Positions 16,562 through 23,192 of a DNA stretch of 64,000 nt are shown piece by piece. The notes beneath the pieces are model-generated. The model saw only the letters and a list, made by a program, of their open reading frames with translations. It was not told where the DNA came from and did not search any database. The stretch spans positions 24,951-88,950 of the forward strand of contig JBMDXQ010000019.1 in the NCBI GenBank assembly GCA_048594975.1. Direction: 5' to 3'. The stretch's first letter is position 1; each line of letters starts with the position of its first letter. Source of the stretch: JBMDXB01 sp048594975 (GTDB lineage: Bacteria; Acidobacteriota; Vicinamibacteria; Vicinamibacterales; 2-12-FULL-66-21). The translations under genes and the position numbers were made by a program.

Positions 16562-18400
16562 GTGCCCGGCCCCTTCACGCATCGGATCGACCCGGTCCTG
16601 GCGGATCTCGGCGGCGCGTACTTCTGGTGGTACGGCCTGAGCTACACGCTGGGGTTCCTCGAACTGTTCATCTACCTGCGGCGGCGCCGGCGAGCGCTCG
16701 GCCTGAGCCTGACCGAGGTCTACAGCCTGACGCTCTTCTTCAGCATCGGCGTCCTGGTCGGCGGTCGCGCGGTCGAGGTCGCGTTCGACGAGTGGCCGTT
16801 CTACCGCGAGCACCCGTATCTCGTCCCCGCGCTCTGGCTGGGCGGCATGGCCACGCATGGGCTGCTGGCGGGCGCGGCAGTCGCGATCTTGACGTTCTCC
16901 CGCGTGAACCGGAAGCCCCTGCGAGAGATCGCCGACGCGCTGGTGGTGCCCGGCGCCTTCTTCCTGGCGATGGGCCGCATCGGCAACTTCATCGACGGCC
17001 AGATCGTCGGCAGCGTCACCGACGCGTGGCTGGGGGTCAAGTTCCCCGACGCGGACGGCTTCCGCCACCCCGTCGTCCTGTACGACGGCGTGAAGAACCT
17101 GGCGCTCATCCCGGCGCTGATCTGGATCGGACGTCGGCGTCCGATGGCCGGCGCGCAGACGGCGCACTTCGTGTTCTGGTACGCATTCCTGCGCTTGTTC
17201 GTGGACCTGTTTCGCGACTATCCGTCACACCGCCTCGCGCTCGGCACCGGCCAGATGCTGAACATCGTGATGGCGTGCGTTGGCGCCGTCCTCATCGCAC
17301 GGTCGGAGTGGCGATGGCGGCACGCCTCGCGTTCCCCTGTCCGCGCGCAGGTAACCGTCACGCCAGAGTCGGGCGACCCGGGCTGGCGGCGTCCGGCGGT
17401 GGCGACTCTACTGGTCTTCTGTCTCGCGATTCCAGGAAACTGGACGCAGGACGTTCCCGAGCGGTACGGCAAACGCCACCCGGGACTGCACCATTCGAGG
17501 GTGTATCCGGCGATTGACACGCGCCCTCCCTCGCGGGCACCAGTGTCAGGAGAGGAGAATCACGGACGACGCGATGAGCAGCGCGGCGCCGATGAGCGAG
17601 ATCAGCCGCGCGTGCGACGAATCGAACGTATCGGCGAACGGCTTGAGGGCGGCACGGACCGCCTTCGGCTCGCGCGCCGTCACGATGCCGACGAGCACCC
17701 ACCAGCAGCCGAGCGCCCACATGCCTTCGAACGGCCGGATGCCGTCGCCCTGCAGGATCAGTGGAAAGCCGAGGACGATGCCGGCCAGCACACCGCCGCC
17801 AATCGCCAGCGGCAGGTAGACCATCCACTTCCTGCGTCCGGTGAGCGTACCGGGCGCGTAGGTCACCTGCGCCCGGGCCACGAAGTACGTGAAGGCGAGC
17901 AGGAGGATGCCGATGTGATCGAAGGTCGGAATCGCCACCAGCGTGAGGACCAGCAGCAGGACGGGCATGCCGGCATCGCCCGCCAGCCGCTTCTGCCACT
18001 CGGTGAGCGTGTCCACCACGTTCCGCTGGAACCAGCCCGCGGTGGATTCCTTCGGCGGCCTCACGGCGTCGCCCCACTGCGTGGGGTTGCCGAGGCTGGC
18101 CAGCACCTGGTCGAGCGCACCCACCGTCACCGGTTCCGGAGCGGCCTCGAGCTCCGCGTGCACGTGCGCGCGCAGGTCCTGCGCGATGTCGTCGGGGTTC
18201 AGGCTCGGATCGGCGGCAACGGTCCGCTTCACCGTTCCGAGCCACGCTTCGAGGTGCTCCGATGCGTCAGGCGTCCAGGTCTTCATCGCGTACTTGCCTT
18301 GTGTGCCACGCGGCGCAGCTCCTCTACACTGGAGACGAGCGCCTCCCAGGCCCGGTTCATCTCGGCGAGGGCGTCGCGGCCGGCGCGCGTGAGCTCGTAG
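16562..18400 (+). CDS. lgt: Prolipoprotein diacylglyceryl transferase, open frame running past its normal end
   Basis: Lgt transfers diacylglycerol from phosphatidylglycerol to the lipobox Cys of prelipoproteins. Seen: several membrane helices, G-G-M-A-T-H-G at ~95, and the signature G-R-I-G-N-F-I-D-G-Q-I-V-G with Arg139 and Asn142. The conserved part ends near base 17330. A plausible tail (a helix, then N-W-T-Q-D-V-P-E-R-Y-G, ending near A-I-D-T) reaches ~17518. There is no stop there: the frame stays open for ~295 more codons, antisense to two minus-strand genes. A TGA at 17515-17517 in the next frame suggests a lost stop or frameshift. The likely true end is ~17518. GTG 16562 is the start. 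Confidence 0.7.
   Translation: MPGPFTHRIDPVLADLGGAYFWWYGLSYTLGFLELFIYLRRRRRALGLSLTEVYSLTLFFSIGVLVGGRAVEVAFDEWPFYREHPYLVPALWLGGMATHGLLAGAAVAILTFSRVNRKPLREIADALVVPGAFFLAMGRIGNFIDGQIVGSVTDAWLGVKFPDADGFRHPVVLYDGVKNLALIPALIWIGRRRPMAGAQTAHFVFWYAFLRLFVDLFRDYPSHRLALGTGQMLNIVMACVGAVLIARSEWRWRHASRSPVRAQVTVTPESGDPGWRRPAVATLLVFCLAIPGNWTQDVPERYGKRHPGLHHSRVYPAIDTRPPSRAPVSGEENHGRRDEQRGADERDQPRVRRIERIGERLEGGTDRLRLARRHDADEHPPAAERPHAFERPDAVALQDQWKAEDDAGQHTAANRQRQVDHPLPASGERTGRVGHLRPGHEVREGEQEDADVIEGRNRHQREDQQQDGHAGIARQPLLPLGERVHHVPLEPARGGFLRRPHGVAPLRGVAEAGQHLVERTHRHRFRSGLELRVHVRAQVLRDVVGVQARIGGNGPLHRSEPRFEVLRCVRRPGLHRVLALCATRRSSSTLETSASQARFISARASRPARVSS
17546..18286 (-). CDS. PadR-coupled membrane protein with HAAS/permease-prefix domain
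   Basis: 246 residues. The N-terminal ~75 residues (L-E-A-W-L-G, D-I-A-Q-D-L-R-A-H-V, L-G-N-P-T-Q-W) match the helical prefix domain (HAAS/permease-prefix type) that typically sits downstream of PadR genes. Four or more hydrophobic helices follow (~108-140, 155-180, 192-207, 225-246). The start overlaps the PadR stop as ATGA at 18283-18286. The ORF extends further upstream in the same frame, but that part is a shadow of padR. It is probably a membrane sensor or partner of the PadR regulon; the exact function is unknown. Confidence 0.82.
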   Translation of the reverse strand: MKTWTPDASEHLEAWLGTVKRTVAADPSLNPDDIAQDLRAHVHAELEAAPEPVTVGALDQVLASLGNPTQWGDAVRPPKESTAGWFQRNVVDTLTEWQKRLAGDAGMPVLLLVLTLVAIPTFDHIGILLLAFTYFVARAQVTYAPGTLTGRRKWMVYLPLAIGGGVLAGIVLGFPLILQGDGIRPFEGMWALGCWWVLVGIVTAREPKAVRAALKPFADTFDSSHARLISLIGAALLIASSVILLS

Positions 18401-18624
18401 TACTTCCGCGGCGGCCCGTCCGGCGAATCCTCGATCGTCGCGCGGACCAGGCCGTCTGCCTTGAGGCGGCTGAGGATCGGGTACACGGTCCCGTCGCCAA
18501 TCATCAGGCCGTCGTAGCCGCGCAGCATGCGCGCGATGTCGTAGCCGTACAGGCGGTCGCCGTTCAGCGCGTTCAAGATGGCGAGCTCCAGCGCCCCTTT
18601 TCGCAGCTGCGTCTCCCAGCTCAC
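18283..18624 (-). CDS. PadR family transcriptional regulator
   Basis: 113 residues, one PadR winged helix: T-Q-L-R-K-G-A-L-E-L-A-I-L-N-A-L, L-Y-G-Y-D-I-A, D-G-T-V-Y-P-I-L-S-R-L, and P-P-R-K-Y-Y-E-L-T wing, then a C-terminal dimerisation helix. GTG 18624 gives the usual M-S-W-E-T-Q start; the longer frame from GTG 18633 overlaps the -10 box. It is translationally coupled to the HAAS membrane protein downstream. PadR proteins usually repress their own operon, and a fitting inverted repeat overlaps this promoter. Confidence 0.93.
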   Translation of the reverse strand: MSWETQLRKGALELAILNALNGDRLYGYDIARMLRGYDGLMIGDGTVYPILSRLKADGLVRATIEDSPDGPPRKYYELTRAGRDALAEMNRAWEALVSSVEELRRVAHKASTR

Positions 18625-18631
18625 GGGCGCC

Positions 18632-18669
18632 ACTATATGCCATTACAAGGTAGATGGCAATGCCTTGTA
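18632..18669 (-). promoter_or_regulatory. padR promoter and probable PadR operator
   Basis: On the minus strand TTGCCA and TATAGT (18637-18632) are spaced by 17 nt. The -10 ends 7 nt before GTG 18624. The inverted repeat TACAAGG (18644-18650) / CCTTGTA (18663-18669), with a 12-bp gap, straddles the -35 and spacer, as expected for autorepression. Confidence 0.65.
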
Positions 18670-18684
18670 GCGCCAGCCCGGTCT

Positions 18685-18781
18685 GGGGTCAGATCTGTTT
18701 CTTGCGGGTTCGACCTGTGCGGTGGACGCTTGGCGCAGTCCTCCGAAAAGGACAGTCGTGCAAGAAACAAGAGCTGACCCC
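18685..18781. repeat. REP-like element with 21-22-nt terminal inverted arms
   Basis: The left arm, 18685-18705, begins GGGGTCAG and ends GTTTCTTGC. The right arm, 18760-18781, is its reverse complement with one mismatch and one indel. An inner hairpin, GTCCT/AGGAC (18738-18753), sits between them. GGGGTCAG-type ends are characteristic of REP doublets mobilised by REP-associated tyrosine transposases. No transposase gene is present in the window. Confidence 0.7.
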
Positions 18782-18787
18782 CTGACG

Positions 18788-20416
18788 ATGGCGGCGATCG
18801 CCGCGCTCGCATTGCTGCTCGCGATGCCAGCGGCCCAGACGAACCCGCCGAACCTGCAGACGCGACCCGAACGCACGGACCACCGCGAGACCAGCCGCTA
18901 CGAGGACGTGGTCGCGTTCCTGAACGCGGTCGCGCAGGCAGCACCGGCGACGGTGCGGCTCACGGGTTTCGGCAAGACGGTCGAGGACCGCACGCTGCCG
19001 CTCGCCGTCGTCGGCGCGCCTGCAGCGACCGCGCAGGCCGTCCGGGGCACCGGCCGGCTCCGCGTCTTCATCCAGGCCAATATCCACGGCGGAGAGGTCG
19101 AGGGCAAGGAGTCGGCGCAGATGCTCCTGCGCGACCTCGCCGCCGGCCGGCACACCGACTGGCTGCGCTCGATGGTGCTGCTGATCGCACCCATCTACAA
19201 CGCCGACGGCAACGAGAGGATGTCGACCAGCAATCGCACCGCCCAGAACGGCCCGATTGCCGGCGTCGGCGAGCGGGCGAACGCGCAGGGCTACGACCTG
19301 AATCGCGATCACATGAAGCTCGACTCGCCGGAGGCGCGGGCGCTGATCGAGCTGTGGAAGGCGTACGATCCGCACGTCGGCATCGACCTGCATACGACCA
19401 ACGGCTCGCAGCACGCCTATCACCTGACGTACGCGCCGCCGCTCAACCCCAACACCAGCCCAGGGATCGTCGCGCTGCTCGCCAACGAGTGGTTCCCCTT
19501 TTCGACGAAGAACGTCAAGGAGAAGCACGGCCGGGACTTCTTCTACTTCGGCGATGCGACGAGCCCCGGCGGCGGGCGCGGGCGCGGACGCCGTGGTGGC
19601 GCGGCCGACACGCCAGTCGCACCGATCGCCCCGCCGGGCGCACCGCCGCCCGGTCCCCGCGAGTGGCGGACGTTCGAACACGTGCCGCGCTTCAACAACA
19701 ACTACATCGGGCTGCGGAACCGCTTCGGGATCCTGAGCGAGGCGTACTCGTATGCGCCGTTCGCCGAGCGCATCGAGGCCAGCGGCTGGTTCCTCGAGGA
19801 GATGCTCGCGTGGGCGTCGCGCAACGCATCCCGCATCCGTGCCGCCACGCAGGCGGCCGACCACGACCGCCTGATCGGGAAGCTGCTCGCGACGCGCGCG
19901 CGCCACCACCGCGGCGGTCTCATCGAAGTGCTCATGGGCGAGACGGAGCCCGAGAAGAACCCGATCAGCGGGGCGATGATGCGGCGGCGCAGGGACGTGT
20001 CGAAAGCCGAGCAGATGATCGACGTCACCACGTTCGAGCCGACCGCGACGGAGATCGTGCCCGCGGCGTATTACGTCCCGGCAGGTGCCTCGGCTGCCCT
20101 GGCGCTCCTGCGCGCGCACGGCATCGAACTGCGCGCGGTGACGCGTCCGGTGAAGGGCGTCGAGCGCTTCACGATCGAGAACATCACCACGCAGTCGTTC
20201 CAGCAGCACGACATGCGCATCGTCGACGGCAAGTGGCAGGCTGCGCCAGAGGCCATCGTCGCGGAGGGCTCGTGGGCGGTGCCGATGGACCAGCCGCTCG
20301 CTCGGCTCGCCTTCTACCTGATCGAGCCGACGTCCGACGACGGTCTGACGGCGTGGAACGCGTTCGACGCGCAGCTCGAGGGTGCTACGACCCACCCGGT
20401 GCTGCGGAGGCGGTGA
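18788..20416 (+). CDS. M14 family zinc carboxypeptidase, secreted
   Basis: 542 residues. A short hydrophobic leader (~1-17) indicates export. The M14 core has the zinc ligands H100 and E103 in N-I-H-G-G-E and H202 in D-L-H-T-T-N-G, plus N-A-D-G-N and a substrate-carboxylate site in Y-D-L-N-R-D. Residues ~260-290 are a Gly/Arg then Pro-rich insertion rarely seen in the family. Family members remove C-terminal residues from peptides; the specificity is unknown. ATG 18788 lies just after the REP-like element, through which the frame is open; the element probably carries no native N-terminus. No clear Shine-Dalgarno is seen. Confidence 0.88.
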   Translation: MAAIAALALLLAMPAAQTNPPNLQTRPERTDHRETSRYEDVVAFLNAVAQAAPATVRLTGFGKTVEDRTLPLAVVGAPAATAQAVRGTGRLRVFIQANIHGGEVEGKESAQMLLRDLAAGRHTDWLRSMVLLIAPIYNADGNERMSTSNRTAQNGPIAGVGERANAQGYDLNRDHMKLDSPEARALIELWKAYDPHVGIDLHTTNGSQHAYHLTYAPPLNPNTSPGIVALLANEWFPFSTKNVKEKHGRDFFYFGDATSPGGGRGRGRRGGAADTPVAPIAPPGAPPPGPREWRTFEHVPRFNNNYIGLRNRFGILSEAYSYAPFAERIEASGWFLEEMLAWASRNASRIRAATQAADHDRLIGKLLATRARHHRGGLIEVLMGETEPEKNPISGAMMRRRRDVSKAEQMIDVTTFEPTATEIVPAAYYVPAGASAALALLRAHGIELRAVTRPVKGVERFTIENITTQSFQQHDMRIVDGKWQAAPEAIVAEGSWAVPMDQPLARLAFYLIEPTSDDGLTAWNAFDAQLEGATTHPVLRRR

Positions 20417-20458
20417 CCGGCCAACCCACGAGGGGTCGCGATGCGCGCGCGACGAGCG

Positions 20459-20520
20459 GGCAGCCCTGAAGGGTTGCGCTACTGCGGCGCGGCGGAAACA
20501 GCCTGAAGGGCTGCGCTACA
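20459..20520. repeat. Two hairpin words of the CCTGAAGGG type
   Basis: Two near-identical units, CAGCCCTGAAGGGTTGCG and CAGCCTGAAGGGCTGCG, each self-complementary, lie between the convergent M14 and kinase genes. The second contains the kinase stop codon. A related pair is at 40017-40062. Confidence 0.65.
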
Positions 20521-22225
20521 GCATCGCGGCTCCGAACTCGCGGGCCGACGCGAATCGATCGGCCGGCGACGGGCGCAGCGCCCGAAGCATCGCCGAGGCG
20601 GAGGCCTCGGGCATCTCGGGCTGGGCGCGCCGCGGATCCTCCGGCGTGCCGCGCAGCATGGCCCCGAGCAGCGTCGGCATGGACGTCCCTTCGTACGGGC
20701 GCGTGGCGGTCGCCATCTCGTAGGCGAGGACGGCGATCGTGAAGATGTCGGAGCGGACGTCCGCCGTCTGGCCGGTCAGCAACTCGGGCGCGACGTAACG
20801 CAGCTCGACGTCGGCCAGCGCCATGCCGCGCACGGTCTGCTCGTCCAGGGTGGAGAGCAGATCCTGCGCCTGCCAGATTCCGGCCGACGAAATCATCAGC
20901 CGCTCCGGTTCGTCGTCTCGCGCCGGAACGACGCGCATGATTTCCGGGCTCATCCCGCACAGCAGTCCGTTCCGCCGGTGCAGCGCGTGCGCGGCATCGA
21001 GCAGCTGCGCGAGCAGCGGACGCAGCCGCGCCCACGGCAGCGCGCCGGCGGCCACGAGAAACTCGCGCAGGCTCTGACCTTCGATGAGATCGGTCACGAC
21101 CCACGCCCTGTCGGCTTCCTCGCCGTAGTCGCGGACCTGGATCACCGACGGGTGGCTGACCTGGAGCGTGCGCCCTTCGCGGAGCAGCCGCGCGCGCACA
21201 CCCTCCCAGTTCCGATCGGGATCGCGGCGGATCACGCGGACGGCCACCGGGAGGCCGAGCGCACGGTGCACCCCACGGTAGATGTCGCTGCCCAGGCGCC
21301 CGGAACCCAGGCGATCGCCCAGCTCGTAGGTCGCGAGCAGCGACGACATCGCCGGCACGGCGGCGGACGTAATGGTCGAGGAGCTCTCCACCGTGGCGGC
21401 CACCACGCCGCCGAACTCGGCAATCGTCGGCCAGCGGTCCTCGGGCCGCTTCGCCATCGCGCGCGCCACCGCCACGTCGACCCACGCCGGCAGGTCGGCA
21501 CGCAGCGCGCCGGGCCGCGGCACCGGCGCATTCATGTGCGCCGTGAAGATGGCCGCGGGGCTGTCGCCCTCGAACGGCACGCGCCCGGTCAGCATCTCGA
21601 AGACGACGGCGCCCAGGCTGTAGACGTCCGACCGATGATCGACGATGCCGCCCGTCAGCTGCTCGGGCGACGAGTACGCGAGCGTGCCGAGGAACTGGTG
21701 CGGCCCGGTGAGCCGCGTCTCGTCGGTCGACTCGCGGACGTTGGCCAGGCCGAAGTCCACCAGCTTGTACACGCGCTCGCCGTCGCCGAAGTCGTGGGCG
21801 ACGATGTTGGCTGGCTTGATGTCCCGATGGACGATGATGCGCCGGTGCGCCAGCTGCAGCGCCGCGCACAGCGGTGGAACGATGCGCTGGACGTCCGCGA
21901 CCTCGAGCCGGCCGCGCGCGGCGATCTCGTCCCGCAGGCTCGGGCCGCTCAGCAGCTCCATGACCAGGAACGGACGGCCCTCGGCGTCGACGCTGAAGTC
22001 CAGGATGGAGACGATGTTCGGGTGCCGCAGCGTAGCGCAGGCGCGGCTCTCGCGCATGAAGCGCTCCCGGGCACCCGGGCCGACGCTGTCGGGCCGGATG
22101 ATCTTGATGGCGACCTCGTCGCCGAGATGACGGCGGCGCGCGCGGAAGACGCACCCCATTCCCCCCTCGGCGAGCGGCTCGAGGATCTCGTAGCGCCCGT
22201 CGAGGAGCTGGCCCGTGGTGAACAC
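20516..22225 (-). CDS. Ser/Thr protein kinase with a C-terminal pseudokinase
   Basis: 569 residues, cytoplasmic, no membrane segment. Residues ~10-275 are a complete Hanks kinase: glycine loop G-G-M-G, K41, H-R-D-I-K-P-A-N (133-140), D-F-G-L (157-160), S-P-E-Q. Residues ~298-569 are a second kinase fold lacking catalysis: the lysine site reads A-V-R330, the HRD loop reads G-L-L-C-G-M (420-425) and DFG reads S-A-G (447-449), while A-P-E (479-481) and R-S-D-I-F are kept. The pseudokinase probably regulates or scaffolds the active one. GTG start 7 nt after TAAGAT implies a leaderless mRNA. No linked phosphatase is seen. Confidence 0.9.
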   Translation of the reverse strand: MFTTGQLLDGRYEILEPLAEGGMGCVFRARRRHLGDEVAIKIIRPDSVGPGARERFMRESRACATLRHPNIVSILDFSVDAEGRPFLVMELLSGPSLRDEIAARGRLEVADVQRIVPPLCAALQLAHRRIIVHRDIKPANIVAHDFGDGERVYKLVDFGLANVRESTDETRLTGPHQFLGTLAYSSPEQLTGGIVDHRSDVYSLGAVVFEMLTGRVPFEGDSPAAIFTAHMNAPVPRPGALRADLPAWVDVAVARAMAKRPEDRWPTIAEFGGVVAATVESSSTITSAAVPAMSSLLATYELGDRLGSGRLGSDIYRGVHRALGLPVAVRVIRRDPDRNWEGVRARLLREGRTLQVSHPSVIQVRDYGEEADRAWVVTDLIEGQSLREFLVAAGALPWARLRPLLAQLLDAAHALHRRNGLLCGMSPEIMRVVPARDDEPERLMISSAGIWQAQDLLSTLDEQTVRGMALADVELRYVAPELLTGQTADVRSDIFTIAVLAYEMATATRPYEGTSMPTLLGAMLRGTPEDPRRAQPEMPEASASAMLRALRPSPADRFASAREFGAAML

Positions 22226-22232
22226 CGGCGCG

Positions 22233-22238
22233 ATCTTA
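22233..22238 (-). promoter_or_regulatory. -10 box of the kinase-pseudokinase gene
   Basis: TAAGAT (read on the minus strand) stands 7 nt before GTG 22225, with no Shine-Dalgarno between. This predicts a leaderless transcript. Confidence 0.5.
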
Positions 22239-22344
22239 ACAGGTCGGGGTGCTCAGGGGCCTTCGGTGCAGGGCGCAGGTGCGGGGCTTTTCCGCGCCGC
22301 ATCGTCTAATACATGATAAAAGACCCGCAGCCGGAGGGGTCGAC

Positions 22345-23106
22345 ATGGTGGTGCTGCTGCTCGTTTCGCTGCTGCTGGGTGCCGTCCCGCAAGCCGCCGA
22401 CACGCCCGTATCCGCGAAGATCTGGGAGGGCCGGGAGGCGGAATTCGAGCAGTTCCTCAGAACCGCCCCGGTGGTCAAGATCGAGGATGTGCCGATCGGC
22501 GTGACCAAGCCGCGCCGGGCGTACGTCGAGCCGGGCGGGCTGTGCGAGTCGTTCGCGTGGAAGGTCCTGCCGCCGGGCATTCACAAGGGGTTCTGGGACA
22601 GCTACAAGTCGGAAATCGCCGCCTACGAGCTGGACAAGACGCTGGGCCTCGGCATGGTCCCCGTGACCGTCGAACGGCGCATCAAGGGGGATATCGGCGC
22701 CGCCGTCCTCTGGCTGAAGGGCGTCCGCTCGTGGGAGGAGGCGCTGCGCGCGCCAAAGGCTCCCAGCTGGAACCGCAATATCGTGCGCATGAAGATGTGG
22801 GACAACCTGGTCGGCAACAGCGACCGGAACAAAGGCAACCTGCTCGTCGATCACGTCGGAAACCTGTTCCTCATCGATCATTCGCGCGCCTTCAGCGTGG
22901 ACAAGAAGCTGCACCAGAAGCTCGAGAACATCGACATGGAGCTCTGGAACCGGATGCTCGCGCTCGATTTCGACACGGTGAAGGCCGCCATCGGGAAATG
23001 GGTCGGCAACCAGGAGATCCGGGCCGTGCTGCAGCGGCGCGACCGCATGAAGAAGGAGATCGACGGGATCCTGACGAAGAGGGGTGAGGCTGCGATCCTG
23101 AAATAG
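22345..23106 (+). CDS. Secreted atypical kinase-like protein (PI3K/HipA-like fold)
   Basis: 253 residues. A hydrophobic leader M-V-V-L-L-L-V-S-L-L-L (cleavage near A-A-D, ~18) implies export. The body has the hallmarks of an atypical kinase: a lysine in F-A-W-K73, an acidic helix residue in S-E90-I-A-A-Y-E-L, the loop N-S-D160-R-N-K-G-N165-L-L-V-D and the metal site L-I-D178-H-S-R-A-F. D-R-x-x-x-N loops of this kind occur in PI3/4-kinase, HipA and FAM20-like enzymes. An ATP-using enzyme outside the cytoplasm would be unusual, so membrane tethering with the N-terminus in is an alternative. GGAGGGG precedes ATG 22345. Confidence 0.75.
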   Translation: MVVLLLVSLLLGAVPQAADTPVSAKIWEGREAEFEQFLRTAPVVKIEDVPIGVTKPRRAYVEPGGLCESFAWKVLPPGIHKGFWDSYKSEIAAYELDKTLGLGMVPVTVERRIKGDIGAAVLWLKGVRSWEEALRAPKAPSWNRNIVRMKMWDNLVGNSDRNKGNLLVDHVGNLFLIDHSRAFSVDKKLHQKLENIDMELWNRMLALDFDTVKAAIGKWVGNQEIRAVLQRRDRMKKEIDGILTKRGEAAILK

Positions 23107-23188
23107 TGTCAATGCTGAATGACGAATGCTGAATGCCGAATGTGACCACTCGGTCCATTCGACGTGCGGCATTCAGCATTCAGTGACA
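23107..23188. repeat. Long imperfect hairpin of GAATGCTGAATGCC words
   Basis: GAATGCTGAATGCCG appears on the left (about 23123-23139), and its reverse complement on the right (about 23166-23181). The outer ends TGTCA (23107-23111) and TGACA (23184-23188) also pair. It fills the gap between two convergent genes and shares its words with 7512-7551. Confidence 0.7.
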
Positions 23189-23192
23189 CGCA

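Noticed and set aside
18685..18787. An N-terminal extension of the M14 peptidase through the REP-like element (start at 18722)
   Set aside because: The residues encoded there come from the repeat; ATG 18788 begins directly with a signal-like hydrophobic segment.
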